In this document: positions 8,925 to 19,668 of the stretch, one piece after another
How the letters are laid out: each line of letters starts with the position of its first letter
Numbering within the stretch: the stretch's first letter is position 1
Assembly: GCF_038396845.1 (NCBI RefSeq)
Contig: NZ_CP151587.1
Span: forward strand, 2,206,001 to 2,270,000
Length of the DNA: 64,000 bases
Reading direction: 5' to 3'
Origin: Gymnodinialimonas sp. 57CJ19
GTDB lineage: Bacteria; Pseudomonadota; Alphaproteobacteria; Rhodobacterales; Rhodobacteraceae
Program-made: the position numbers and the translations under genes
The notes under the pieces: model-generated
Seen by the model: the letters and a program-made list of their open reading frames with translations, nothing else
Told to the model about the DNA's origin: nothing
The model's database searches: none

Positions 8925-8976
8925 GGATGAGACGCGCTGGAAGAGATCACGCGTCTTTCGAGGTGCCCCACTGGAA

Positions 8977-11052
8977 TTAACGGGCACCCGGTCCGAACAA
9001 GATCCGCGCGCCTGTGCGCTCGGGCCTGTAACTGTCTTCGAAGTAAACTGCGGTGGAATTCTCGGCTTCGGCAATCAACGCGCCGCGCAGGGGCGGAATA
9101 CCGGGCTTCGCCAGTTCAAGCGCGATCCATCGCGCCACCTGTGGCGCCGCCGCCGAGGTTCCCGACAAGCGCACCGCCGCGCCCGAACGTGTTCCCGCCC
9201 CCAAAATCCCCGGCACCGCGTGGTTCAATTCCGAGATCGCGGCGATATCCACCCCGTCCCGGTCGTTGTCCTCATCGCCTGCGCTGCTGAAGGTCGAGGC
9301 CGCCGTTGCCTGCAGACTTTCCACCTCGCGCCGCGCTAGATTGGCGGCCCGCGCCGATCCGACCCGTATCGTATGGGCGCCCGATCCGATGGCATTCGTC
9401 GTCCCCCGCCGCAGCACCCATGCGCCTTGGGTATCGGCCTCTTCCAGTCGCCCGTCAGGGGCGACGACCCGGTAGCTTGCATCTTCCAACCGCGATTGGC
9501 GGCCAAAGGGGCGGAACCCGAAGGGGGTGTCATTGCGCTGGCAGCGGATGTCCACGGTTTCCGGTGTCTCCGATGCGGTGTTCCACAGGCGCACTTGCCA
9601 ATCGCCGGCGGGCAAGGTGGCCTCAGACTGGGCGAACTCACTACCGCCCAAGGCCTGCTCAAACACGGACGGCGCCAAAATCAACGTCAGCTTGTGTTGT
9701 GCAGACAGGCCGGGGGCATCGCGGTCCATTTCCTTGCGCCCAAAGCTCAGGATCGCCTCGTGATAGACCATGGCAAGGGTGCGGGTGCCATCGCTCAGGG
9801 GGTGGCCATGAAAGAACGGCACGTCCCCGTCGGGCACCGTGATCCAAGCCCCGCCTTGGGGCGGTTTTATTTCCAGCCGGAGAGGGGAAGGGAGGGTGGA
9901 CAGCTGCTCAACCACCTGCCTGCGTTGGTTGGCATCCAGCCCATCCTTGATTCCCTTCACCCTCTCCAACCCGTAGGACGCAAGACTGATGGTGCGTTCC
10001 GGCCACCAGAATTCGACCACGGTGGGTGCCTTGTTTCCGGCGGCGTGCCGCAGGATCAGCGGCGCGGCGGTGTCTTCCACGGGCCGCTCATTGCCGACGA
10101 TTTGCTGGCCATGGGTGCGGTCCAGATGGCTGTTGCCTGCAGGCAGGACGACCCAAGCGGGAATGCGGTGATCTTTCCACATGGCCTTTACCGCGCTGTC
10201 GATCCATTCCTCCATCGCCGCACGACCGCTTAGCGCACTGGCGTAGACCCCGTACGAGAAGTTGAGCACCACAGGCAGGCGGTCGCCCCCCGTAGGCTGC
10301 AAACGCAACGCGCGGTCCAGAATGTAGTCGATGGCGTGGGTTACATAAGACGCCATGAACGCGCCCGATGAATTGCGGGTCGCGTGGCGGGCGAGTTGCA
10401 CTGCAACGATCGGACGGCGTGCTGCCAGATCAGAGGGCACTTCGCCCAGATCATTGGCGGCGGCGTCATCGCAATCATAGCCTGTTGCAAGGTCCATCAC
10501 ATGGGTGCCGTGGGCGGCAATACCGGCCACAGACCGCGCCATTTCCGCATTGCGATAGGCGATGTCCTGATCGGGGTAGAGCGTGCCTTCGGGGTACGTG
10601 AACAGGCTGGTGTTGATCTCGTCCTCGGTCCAATCGTGGCCGAAGGGCAGGGTATAGCCCGCCGTGGGGCGGGTGTTGCCACAGGTGGCATCCTGGTTCC
10701 AGAATGCGGCCATGCGCGTCTGGTATCGGCCCGAGGGGCCGGGCTTCAGAAACCGGGCGTGGGCAAAGGCCAGGCCGTCATCAATGATGCCCATGATGAC
10801 GGTGCCCGAGGGCGCATCGAGCGGCGGGACATCGCCGCGGTCCGCCTTCGGGTTGATGCAAAAGGCCCGCTGCATCACCGGGGCGGTCTCGTCGGGATGG
10901 GCAGAGAAAACCTCCCGGTCCACGGGCGTGGCGATATTGGCGGGCAGGTCACCGATCAGGCCGCGCAGCCACCAGTCGCTGGCTGGGGTTTGTACGGAGG
11001 CCGATTTGCCGCCTCCGTCCATCCGCGTCGCTGATCCCCACCCCCAAGTCAT
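8977..11052 (-). CDS. S8 (subtilisin-like) serine peptidase
   Basis: A 691-residue subtilase. The catalytic Asp is in MGIIDDGLAFAHARF near residue 91, the His in AAHGTHVMDLA near residue 180, the oxyanion Asn in VVLPAGNSHLD near residue 307, and the Ser in LSGTSAAAPQVARW near residue 638. There is no obvious signal peptide. About 330 residues separate the Asn and Ser motifs, longer than in simple subtilisins, suggesting an inserted beta-rich domain. I chose the ATG at 11052 rather than the GTG one codon earlier because AAAGGTGA is better spaced to it. It begins 4 bases after the PAP2 gene stop, so the two are co-transcribed. Confidence 0.85.
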   Translation of the reverse strand: MTWGWGSATRMDGGGKSASVQTPASDWWLRGLIGDLPANIATPVDREVFSAHPDETAPVMQRAFCINPKADRGDVPPLDAPSGTVIMGIIDDGLAFAHARFLKPGPSGRYQTRMAAFWNQDATCGNTRPTAGYTLPFGHDWTEDEINTSLFTYPEGTLYPDQDIAYRNAEMARSVAGIAAHGTHVMDLATGYDCDDAAANDLGEVPSDLAARRPIVAVQLARHATRNSSGAFMASYVTHAIDYILDRALRLQPTGGDRLPVVLNFSYGVYASALSGRAAMEEWIDSAVKAMWKDHRIPAWVVLPAGNSHLDRTHGQQIVGNERPVEDTAAPLILRHAAGNKAPTVVEFWWPERTISLASYGLERVKGIKDGLDANQRRQVVEQLSTLPSPLRLEIKPPQGGAWITVPDGDVPFFHGHPLSDGTRTLAMVYHEAILSFGRKEMDRDAPGLSAQHKLTLILAPSVFEQALGGSEFAQSEATLPAGDWQVRLWNTASETPETVDIRCQRNDTPFGFRPFGRQSRLEDASYRVVAPDGRLEEADTQGAWVLRRGTTNAIGSGAHTIRVGSARAANLARREVESLQATAASTFSSAGDEDNDRDGVDIAAISELNHAVPGILGAGTRSGAAVRLSGTSAAAPQVARWIALELAKPGIPPLRGALIAEAENSTAVYFEDSYRPERTGARILFGPGAR

Positions 11053-11056
11053 CACG

Positions 11057-12241
11057 TCACCTTTGCGTCTCGACAGAGGTGGACCATTCGGCCTTGGCCA
11101 GCGTGTAAAGCTGGGTCAAAGCCAACGTGGCCGGGTGCGATTGCAGCGCGTAGGCCAGCGGCGTCGCATAAGTCACCGATGTGTTGGTGCTGGGATCTGC
11201 GACGCTCAAGGGGTCCGGCCCGAAGATACCTGCAACGCTTTCATAGGTGAAATCTGCGCCGCCATAGGCGTCGCCTTCACAATGCCACCCGTTTGCATGG
11301 CCCGCGCTTCCGGCCATCTCGAGGATATAGCCGCCAAGGGACACGCCAAGGGTGGCCCCCGCCGCACTATCCACGGGGAAGTGGACCCCCGCCACCGTGC
11401 GGTTCTGGGCAATCCGCGCGGCTTGGCGAAGCAATTGCTGCTCCGCGAGGTGGGGCCGATGCTGCGCACAAAGGGAGAGGTCGCGCAGGATCGTGGCGGC
11501 GAGGAACGCTTCGGTCGCATGGCCAGAGGGCAAACTGCCGTGGCCCGGTGTCTGGATCATCGGATGGACCTGCGCCGAGAATTCATTCGGGCGCCGGCAC
11601 GCGAGCAGATGCTTGCACTGCATCTCGATCAGCGACACAGCCTCCAGCGCGGTCTGGATCAGCTCATACGTCCAGCGATGCCGCCCCGGATGAAGGGGCA
11701 GGACAGCCCCGAACGGGGTAATCAGATCGGTCAGTTGTTGCAGGACTTCCGGCGTCCGCTCGACCCGTTGGTCGGCGTAATATTCCAGATAATTCAGCTG
11801 CTTGGCGAAAGTATCGTTGCCGGGGCGGTCCAGGCGCGCAATCTGCGTGCCGTCGTGCAAGCTCACGCTCACTGCATCGGGGGTGCCGCTGATGGGGCGC
11901 ACTGCAAGGGTGGCCGCGATTTCCTGCACGATAATCATCACGCGCACATCGGCGGACCATGTGTGCAGGTTCGCGGGATCGTTGAAGGGCAAGGGGTCAG
12001 GGCGCGGGGCGTCCTGGGTCCAGGTCCACGGACCGGCGCTACTGGCGTGACCCATGATAAGCGCTGCCGCCGCCGAAGCAGGCGCACCGGAGGCAGAGGA
12101 GAATTGCCCGTGCTGGCCATGCTGTCCGTGCTGCCCGTGTTGGCCATGTTGCCCGTGCTGACCATGTTGCCCGTGCTGACCGTGTTGGCCATGCTGACCA
12201 TGTTGGCCGCGCTGCACAGAAGTAAAACTGCTTGTCGTCAT
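11057..12241 (-). CDS. PAP2-superfamily (vanadium haloperoxidase/acid phosphatase fold) protein with His-Gly-Gln repeat
   Basis: A 394-residue protein whose C-terminal half carries the PAP2 active-site motifs: SLPSGHATEAFLAA near residue 245, and RIAQNRTVAGVHFPVDSAAG near residue 290, in which R, H and D are the expected catalytic residues. This arrangement resembles vanadium-dependent haloperoxidases and their phosphatase relatives. Residues 12-46 are 11 tandem copies of Gly-Gln-His, an unusual potentially metal-binding tail. No signal peptide is evident. It is the first gene of an operon with the S8 peptidase, divergent from a SARP-like regulator. Whether it is a phosphatase or a haloperoxidase is unresolved. 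Confidence 0.78.
   Translation of the reverse strand: MTTSSFTSVQRGQHGQHGQHGQHGQHGQHGQHGQHGQHGQHGQHGQFSSASGAPASAAAALIMGHASSAGPWTWTQDAPRPDPLPFNDPANLHTWSADVRVMIIVQEIAATLAVRPISGTPDAVSVSLHDGTQIARLDRPGNDTFAKQLNYLEYYADQRVERTPEVLQQLTDLITPFGAVLPLHPGRHRWTYELIQTALEAVSLIEMQCKHLLACRRPNEFSAQVHPMIQTPGHGSLPSGHATEAFLAATILRDLSLCAQHRPHLAEQQLLRQAARIAQNRTVAGVHFPVDSAAGATLGVSLGGYILEMAGSAGHANGWHCEGDAYGGADFTYESVAGIFGPDPLSVADPSTNTSVTYATPLAYALQSHPATLALTQLYTLAKAEWSTSVETQR
12104..12214 (-). repeat. 9-bp tandem repeat coding for (Gln-His-Gly)n
   Basis: Eleven degenerate 9-base units, each coding Gln-His-Gly on the minus strand, followed by one variant unit (Gln-Arg-Gly). His codons alternate between CAC and CAT and Gly codons between GGT and GGC, so the array has diverged at silent sites while the peptide stayed constant, which suggests selection on the protein. 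Confidence 0.9.
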
Positions 12242-12262
12242 GATGCCCCACCCGGCAATTTA

Positions 12263-12274
12263 CCTTGCGTAAGG
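12263..12274. promoter_or_regulatory. Near-palindrome CCTTGCGTAAGG upstream of the PAP2 operon
   Basis: CCTTGCGTAAGG lies 22 bases before the PAP2 start in the divergent region with the SARP-like regulator. Related CCTTACG half-sites occur before the second kinase gene (45934) and before the secreted protein at 50931 (50804). It may be an operator of the adjacent regulator; this is inferred only from position and symmetry. Confidence 0.35.
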
Positions 12275-12408
12275 GAAACCGGCATTTCAGGTGCGATTTT
12301 GTCAACGGCAGGTTAATTTTCGTGCTAGAAACCCTGTGACTATAACGCTTTTTTAACGATGTTGACGCCCGGCAGCGGGCGCATGCACGCACAAACTTGG
12401 GACGCGAC

Positions 12409-13995
12409 ATGGCGAAACCTGTCCACAGCTTGACGCTGCTCGGCCCGTTCCATTTGCGGTCGCCGACGGGTGGGATCATTGAAATCAAATCAAAAAAAGC
12501 CCGTGCCATCGTGGCGGCTTTGGCCACGGGGCGCGATATGGCCCGACCCCGCGCGTGGTTGCAGGAGCATTTGTGGAGCGACCGGACCCAGGCGCAATCG
12601 GGCCTGTCGATGCGCCAATGCCTCCACTCTCTGCGCCGCGATCTGGGGGATAGCAGTGGCATTCTTCTGGTCGAGAAAGGACAGTTGCGCCTCGATCCTG
12701 AACAGGTCTGGGTGGATGCCGCCGACGATGCGCATCTGACGGAACTGGCTGAACAGACGGTTGAGGCCCCGGTTTTTCTGGACGGGCTGTCCATTGCTGA
12801 TCCTGCGTTCCAGGGCTGGCTCAAGGACCGCCGGTCGCACTTTGGCAAACGACTTGGCGGGCGGAAGCGGCCGAACACGCGGGCCTTGCCGCGCCCCATT
12901 GTGATCCGTGCGAAACCGGACGACGCCACGGACTCGCAGACCTACAACACCGTTCTGCAAGACCTGATCTGCAAAAGCATTGATGACCAGGGCCGCATTC
13001 AACTGCTGGATGAGGGGGCTATGTTGGGCCTGTCTCAAGCCGATGCCAGCCGCGCCTTTCGGGTTCAGGTCAACAGCATGGATACCGGCGGGATGCGCGG
13101 CGTTTCGGTGAACCTGACCCGCTCGGTCGATGGGACAGTTTTTACCAATCTGACGCGCCTGTCCGATGATGTGGACATGATTGATTTGGTCAATCAGGCG
13201 GTTGTGCATTCGCTGGAGGAAATCGCCAGCTACGGGGCTGACATGCCAGCCGACAAGATTGCCACGGCGATGTGTATGCGGGCGATGCATTCGGTCACGA
13301 ATTATGCCGCCACCACAATCGAGAACGCCGACACGCTGATCGCGAAAGCCTATGAAATAGACCCGCAGCCGGTGTTTCTGGCATGGCGCGCCTATCTGCG
13401 CACCTTTCTGTTGGGCGAGGGGGGCGGCGCGAATACGCAAGCGATCCGAGAGGAGATGGAGCGGTTCATCATGCTCGCGGAGGAGCAGGACCCCGAAAAC
13501 TCGATCGTCCTGTCCCTGGCCGCTTTCATCCACTCCATGTGGCTTTTGTCCAATGAAGAGGCGTTGGAATTGGCGCAGCGCAGTCATGGTTTGAACCCGT
13601 CCAACCCCTTCGGTATCGCGTATCTGGGGATGGTCCACACCCACCTTGGGAATTTTGAAGAGGGCTACCGCCTGACCCGCCGCGCCAATGGGCTCTCGGT
13701 GAGCCGCAATGCCAAATCCTCGATCCGTTATGTGGCGATGCGCTCGGCTGCCTGCGCCGGGCGCTACACCGAAGCGATCAAAATCGGAGAGGTTCTGGGC
13801 CGCGACGCGCCGCAGTTTCTGGCGCCAAAGCGGTTGATGGGGATGCTCTATATGAAGGTCGGACGGGTGGCGGACGCCGAGGCGATGGTCGAAACCCTGC
13901 GCCGGTTCGAGCCCGATTACGGCATGGACAAGATGCGCGATGCCTTCCGCGCCTCGCCCCTGTTGAACGCCAGTAAACTGGGCCGGGCCCGTTAA
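12409..13995 (+). CDS. SARP/OmpR-type winged-helix regulator with TPR-like C-terminus
   Basis: A 528-residue protein. Residues 1-105 read as a winged-helix DNA-binding domain of the SARP type: LTLLGPFHL, then KKARAIVAALATG, LWSDRTQAQSGLSMRQCLHSLRRDLG and LLVEKGQLRLD. The centre (about 165-290) resembles the adenylate-cyclase-associated or TolB-like middle domain of such regulators, and residues 290-520 are helical repeats typical of TPR modules. The first ATG (12409) is preferred over the TTG at 12397. It is divergent from the PAP2-S8 operon across a 167-base AT-richer gap, so it probably regulates that operon. The signal it senses is unknown. Confidence 0.75.
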   Translation: MAKPVHSLTLLGPFHLRSPTGGIIEIKSKKARAIVAALATGRDMARPRAWLQEHLWSDRTQAQSGLSMRQCLHSLRRDLGDSSGILLVEKGQLRLDPEQVWVDAADDAHLTELAEQTVEAPVFLDGLSIADPAFQGWLKDRRSHFGKRLGGRKRPNTRALPRPIVIRAKPDDATDSQTYNTVLQDLICKSIDDQGRIQLLDEGAMLGLSQADASRAFRVQVNSMDTGGMRGVSVNLTRSVDGTVFTNLTRLSDDVDMIDLVNQAVVHSLEEIASYGADMPADKIATAMCMRAMHSVTNYAATTIENADTLIAKAYEIDPQPVFLAWRAYLRTFLLGEGGGANTQAIREEMERFIMLAEEQDPENSIVLSLAAFIHSMWLLSNEEALELAQRSHGLNPSNPFGIAYLGMVHTHLGNFEEGYRLTRRANGLSVSRNAKSSIRYVAMRSAACAGRYTEAIKIGEVLGRDAPQFLAPKRLMGMLYMKVGRVADAEAMVETLRRFEPDYGMDKMRDAFRASPLLNASKLGRAR

Positions 13996-14903
13996 CCTTC
14001 CGACGTTATCGGTGGCGCTGTGATCGCGTCGCGCACAACATCGGCCAAGCCGGTCAAATGCTCGGCCAAGGGGCTGGATTTACGCCATGCCATGCCAATC
14101 GTGCGCTTGGGTGTGACCTGATCGAAGCGGGCGACGGACACGGCGGCAGAGCGTGTTTCAACCTCGACCGCCATGTCAGGGATCAACGTCACGCCGATCC
14201 CAGCGCCGACCATCTGCACCAAGGTGGAAAGGCTGGAGCCGTCCAAACCCTCGGTGGGTAAGTTGTTGCGAAGGTTGCAAAAAGAAAGGGCCTGGTCTCG
14301 AAAGCAGTGGCCCTCTTCCAACAGCAGAAGCCGCATTTGCGCCAAGGCGTCCCCATCGGGCACCGGCTTGTCGGCGTCGGCCTGAGGGCGCACGAGGACG
14401 AAATCTTCGTCATGCAGGGGCACTTCGGTCAAGGTGGGTTCAGAGATCGGCAGCGCCAGAATGGCGGTGTCCAGGCGCCCGGCGGTCAGGTCTTCCAGCA
14501 GGCGCGGCGTTAACGTCTCGCGGATATGCAGATCCACCTGCGGGTAGTGCAGGCCAAGGGCGCCGATCACGCGGGGCAAAAGGTAGGGGGCGACGGTGGG
14601 GATCACCCCAAGACGCAGACGCCCGGTCAGGCCACCGTGGGCTGCACGCGCAAGATCATCCAAGGCGTCAACGGCGCGCAAAATCTCTTTCGCGCGGGCC
14701 AGCACGGTTTCGCCAAACCCGGTGACCCGCACGTTGCGCGGGGTGCGTTCAAACAGGGGCAGGCCGAAGCTGTCCTCCAGTTCCTTGATTTGCATCGACA
14801 GCGCCGGCTGGGTCACGTTACAGGCCGCCGCCGCATGGCCGAAGTGCCCGTGACGGGCCAGAGCATCCACATATCTGAGTTGTTTCAGGGTAAGATTTCT
14901 CAT
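13992..14903 (-). CDS. oxyR: Hydrogen-peroxide-sensing LysR-type regulator OxyR
   Basis: A 303-residue LysR-family regulator. The helix-turn-helix lies in residues 1-60 (HFGHAAAACNVTQPALSMQI). The effector domain contains Cys200 and Cys209 in the CX8C arrangement GHCFRDQALSFC, equivalent to the redox-active pair of OxyR that forms a disulfide with peroxide. Divergent orientation with katG across a 130-base region supports the assignment. Its stop overlaps the end of the convergent SARP-like regulator gene by 4 bases. A palindrome covers its own start, suggesting autoregulation. Confidence 0.93.
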   Translation of the reverse strand: MRNLTLKQLRYVDALARHGHFGHAAAACNVTQPALSMQIKELEDSFGLPLFERTPRNVRVTGFGETVLARAKEILRAVDALDDLARAAHGGLTGRLRLGVIPTVAPYLLPRVIGALGLHYPQVDLHIRETLTPRLLEDLTAGRLDTAILALPISEPTLTEVPLHDEDFVLVRPQADADKPVPDGDALAQMRLLLLEEGHCFRDQALSFCNLRNNLPTEGLDGSSLSTLVQMVGAGIGVTLIPDMAVEVETRSAAVSVARFDQVTPKRTIGMAWRKSSPLAEHLTGLADVVRDAITAPPITSEG

Positions 14904-14916
14904 AAGTTTAACTTAT
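14902..14916. promoter_or_regulatory. Perfect 15-base palindrome in the oxyR-katG divergent region
   Basis: ATAAGTTTAACTTAT is a perfect inverted repeat around a central T and contains a T-N11-A LysR box. It overlaps the first codon of oxyR, so binding there would repress oxyR while leaving space upstream of katG, which begins 118 bases away. It is the best candidate OxyR site by eye. Confidence 0.6.
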
Positions 14917-14964
14917 CAGGCATATCAGAATATACAACTGTAGCTAATCGGATTGGGGTGTTAG

Positions 14965-17235
<2,271 letters not shown>

Positions 17236-17249
17236 GCGTGACGGTACTG

Positions 17250-17291
17250 AAAAAGGGGGGGCGCGCCGGGGATCTGGCGCGCCCCTTTTTT
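17250..17291 (+). terminator. Rho-independent terminator of katG
   Basis: GGGGCGCGCC pairs with GGCGCGCCCC across a 9-base loop and is followed by six T residues. An A run on the 5' side also allows termination in the other direction. Confidence 0.9.
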
Positions 17292-17347
17292 GTGGTGATG
17301 TGTTTGTGGCCACGTGTTTGTCGCGATGTGTTGGAGGGGTTCTGCAT

Positions 17348-17432
17348 CGGGGGTCCAGCCCCCCACGCGGTTTTTCCGAGTGGAAAAACGCGCGCTCCCC
17401 CCGGAGGTGTATTGGCCAAGATGAAGGGGGGA
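17348..17432 (+). repeat. Intergenic hairpin repeat, subtype 1 (copy A)
   Basis: Order of elements: GGGGG-TCCAG-CCCCC hairpin, TTTTTCC-GAGT-GGAAAAA hairpin, then CTCCCCCCGGAGGTGTATT and GGCCAAGATGAAGGGGGGAG. The same order recurs at 23286-23366, and the final part at 22356-22390. It lies between katG and the convergent DUF1801 gene. Confidence 0.65.
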
Positions 17433-17442
17433 GCGGCGCGGA

Positions 17443-17829
17443 TCAGCGGCGTTTGTCGCGGTGGTAGGTGAGGGCCATGGCGGCGAGTTGTTGGAAAGCC
17501 GCGTCAGGGAAGGGGGCGGAGGCGGGCAGGACGACGGCGCGGTTCCCGAGGTATGTGAATTCCGTGGGGAAGATGGCGCGATACCTGTCGAGGAGCGTGG
17601 TGGAGCAAGGCACGAAGAGGGTTGGTTTGCGGTTGGTGGCCCCAAGGCGCAGGGTGGTACCGGCCTTCCCGGCGGGAAGGTAGGCGGGTTGGCCCCATTT
17701 GAGGGTCTCGGTCAGGGGAGCGGTTTGGGTGGTTTGGGCCGCGGCAAAGATCAGCGCACGCGCCCTAAGCAGGCGCTCGGGCAGGAGGGAGAGGGCGGCA
17801 GCGACCCCTGGGGGAATGGGCGGGGGCAT
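17443..17829 (-). CDS. DUF1801-like protein
   Basis: A 128-residue soluble protein that resembles the DUF1801 (YdhG-like) family: TETLKWGQPAYL near residue 44 and the later FTYLGNRAVVLPA segment are typical. The ATG at 17829 lies 2 bases after the stop of the upstream gene; a longer form starting at 17892 would overlap that gene and is less likely. It is the last gene of a minus-strand operon. Function unknown; DUF1801 is a small alpha-beta fold without an established activity. Confidence 0.7.
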   Translation of the reverse strand: MPPPIPPGVAAALSLLPERLLRARALIFAAAQTTQTAPLTETLKWGQPAYLPAGKAGTTLRLGATNRKPTLFVPCSTTLLDRYRAIFPTEFTYLGNRAVVLPASAPFPDAAFQQLAAMALTYHRDKRR

Positions 17830-17831
17830 GG

Positions 17832-18128
17832 TCAAGATGCGCGGAGGAAGTTTGGGATGCAGGCCTCCAGCCCCGCGGGGAGGACCAGCCAAGCGCCGGA
17901 TTGGTAGAGGCGCGCGACGAGGTTTTCGGCGTCGCTGCGAAGGGTGAGGGAGATCGCAGAGCGTCCGGTGATGGCGATGTCCTGGGGCAGGGTCGCGATG
18001 AACCTGTCGGACGGGAAGGGTACGAAGGCAGCGGGGGCTGCGCCGCCGAGGGCCATGACGGTTGCAAGGGTGGCGATCCAGCCGATCAGCAGGAAGGGAA
18101 GGCCGAGGAGGAGGCGTCTAATAGTCAT
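17832..18128 (-). CDS. Small membrane-anchored protein of unknown function
   Basis: A 98-residue protein with one N-terminal hydrophobic segment (residues 5-30, LLLGLPFLLIGWIATLATVM) that could be a signal anchor, and a short soluble remainder with one cysteine. It overlaps the upstream gene by 11 bases and the downstream gene follows 2 bases later, so it is clearly part of the operon. I do not recognise the family. Confidence 0.6.
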   Translation of the reverse strand: MTIRRLLLGLPFLLIGWIATLATVMALGGAAPAAFVPFPSDRFIATLPQDIAITGRSAISLTLRSDAENLVARLYQSGAWLVLPAGLEACIPNFLRAS

Positions 18129-19164
18129 GGATATGCTCGAGCCTTAGGCCACGGGCGTCCAAGGTGCGCAGCGCGGCGGCGAGGTCCTGGACCGGCACCA
18201 GAAACAGGTGGCGTGTGTCGCCGTAGCCTTGGCGCGGGAGGTTGGCCAAGGCGCCGTCCTGGGTGGCCGCGTCGGAGGTGGCGGTGAACATGATTTGATC
18301 GTTGCCTGCCATATCGAGGAAGGTGGCACCTTGGGCGGCCCAATCGGCAAGGATGCGGGTGAGCTCTCGGTAGCGGGGTGTTTCGACCTCGAACCCGGCA
18401 GAAGTTTCGCGGATCACGCGGACGCCATCGGTGCCGGTGAGGGTTTCCACGGGGAGGTCAGAGACCACCATTTGCAGCGTTAGATCGTCGTAGCCCGTGG
18501 CCGCAACGGCTTGGGCAATCACATCGGCATAGGCGGCACGGGCGAGGTGTTCGAGCCCGAGGGAGAAGGCGCGTTCGCGGTCCCGGAAGGCATCGGTGGC
18601 GACCTGGTTCAGGGCGGCGGCGTCGCCACGGAAATCGTAGCGATACCAGGGGACTTGCTGCAGGAAGGCGGCGTAGGCGGCGGCTTGTTGGGCCGAGAGA
18701 TGATCGAGCCGAGCGTGTCGGGGGCCGCGGATCAGGGTGGCGGCGCGGCCTATGGTTTCCTCGTAGGCGGCCTTCATCAACATCTCGAAGGTGAACGACA
18801 CGCCGATGACGTGGACGAGTTGGCGGGTCTCTGCGTCGATCTCACCCAGGGATGCCGCTTGGGTCGTGAGGGTGCAGAGGGAGCTCCAGTACCCAAAAAT
18901 GGCACGTAAGTAGCTGAAATCATGAGGGTCTCCTTCGCGGATGACCTCGGCGTAGTCATCATAGGCGTGGACGATGTGCCATTCAGGATAGGTCAGGAGG
19001 GTGCGGATTTCGGGGCGCGTTTCACCGGATAGAGGCGCGGAGGGGGCGGGGGTCGCCCTGCCGCGGCACATGGTTTCCACATAGATTACGGGGCTTGCCA
19101 GCCCGATCACGAGGATCAGAACCACCAGCAAGGCACGTTTGATGAACCGCCCCAGCGCCCTCAT
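18118..19164 (-). CDS. Membrane-anchored protein of unknown function
   Basis: A 348-residue protein with an N-terminal hydrophobic span (residues 11-30, LLVVLILVIGLASPVIYV), then a long soluble, helix-rich part with the recognisable segments LLTYPEWHIVHAYDDYA near residue 56 and FTFEMLMKAAYEETIGRA near 125. The topology suggests a periplasmic protein held by a signal anchor. I know of similar proteins in other proteobacteria only as hypothetical. Its ATG overlaps the stop of the upstream gene by 4 bases. Confidence 0.65.
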   Translation of the reverse strand: MRALGRFIKRALLVVLILVIGLASPVIYVETMCRGRATPAPSAPLSGETRPEIRTLLTYPEWHIVHAYDDYAEVIREGDPHDFSYLRAIFGYWSSLCTLTTQAASLGEIDAETRQLVHVIGVSFTFEMLMKAAYEETIGRAATLIRGPRHARLDHLSAQQAAAYAAFLQQVPWYRYDFRGDAAALNQVATDAFRDRERAFSLGLEHLARAAYADVIAQAVAATGYDDLTLQMVVSDLPVETLTGTDGVRVIRETSAGFEVETPRYRELTRILADWAAQGATFLDMAGNDQIMFTATSDAATQDGALANLPRQGYGDTRHLFLVPVQDLAAALRTLDARGLRLEHIHDY

Positions 19165-19565
19165 GCGCGGCGCGCCGCGATGCCGGAGACGAGGGCGACA
19201 AAGCCCAGGCCGATGTGAGGGACGTTGGCCATGATGCGCTGAAAGGACCAGTCCATACCGAGGGCCTCGTTGGTGAAGATGCCGAAGTCCAGATAGCCCC
19301 AGCCGGTGAAGATGCCGAAGATGCCGTCGCCCAGATAGGCCGCGCCGAAGAGGATCAGGAAGGTGCGGGCGGAGCGGTTATTGATCAGGCCAGCAAGGAA
19401 GGCCCAGATGGCGGAAACGAGGTGGAGTGCGTCGTCGAATGGGTCAAGGGCGAAGATGCCGAAGGCAAGGCCCGCGTCATCGGTGAGGCCGGGGATGTAG
19501 TTGATGGCAGCCGCCCCCAGGAGGATGACGGCGTAGACGAGGCAGAGGCGGCGAATGAAGCTCAT
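19161..19565 (-). CDS. DUF4383-like four-span membrane protein
   Basis: A 134-residue protein with four hydrophobic spans. The glycine-rich LFGAAYLGDGIFGIFTGWGY segment and HIGLGFVALVSGI near the C-terminus are typical of the DUF4383 group of small membrane proteins. The ATG at 19565 was chosen over an upstream in-frame start because the extra 77 residues are compositionally odd and would run through a repeat. Function unknown. Confidence 0.65.
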   Translation of the reverse strand: MSFIRRLCLVYAVILLGAAAINYIPGLTDDAGLAFGIFALDPFDDALHLVSAIWAFLAGLINNRSARTFLILFGAAYLGDGIFGIFTGWGYLDFGIFTNEALGMDWSFQRIMANVPHIGLGFVALVSGIAARRA

Positions 19566-19609
19566 GGTGCGGTCCCTTGTTGCGGATGGGCAGTTTGGTT
19601 GGGGCGGGA

Positions 19610-19660
19610 GCGAGGGGCCGGCCCCTCGCGCTCCCCGGGATATTTGAAGAACGAGGAATT
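19610..19660 (+). repeat. Intergenic hairpin repeat, subtype 2 (copy D)
   Basis: A perfect 20-base palindrome, GCGAGGGGCCGGCCCCTCGC at 19610-19629, is followed by CTCCCCGGGATATTTGAAG and AACGAGGAA. It fills the 103-base gap between the FAD oxidase gene and the next gene of the same operon, where it could affect transcript processing. Related to the copy at 8804-8856. Confidence 0.6.
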
Positions 19661-19668
19661 GGGGGAGT

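Noticed and set aside
12104-12214. Tandem repeat considered as a CRISPR-like array
   Set aside because: Units are 9 bases, contiguous, without spacers, and code in frame for Gln-His-Gly.
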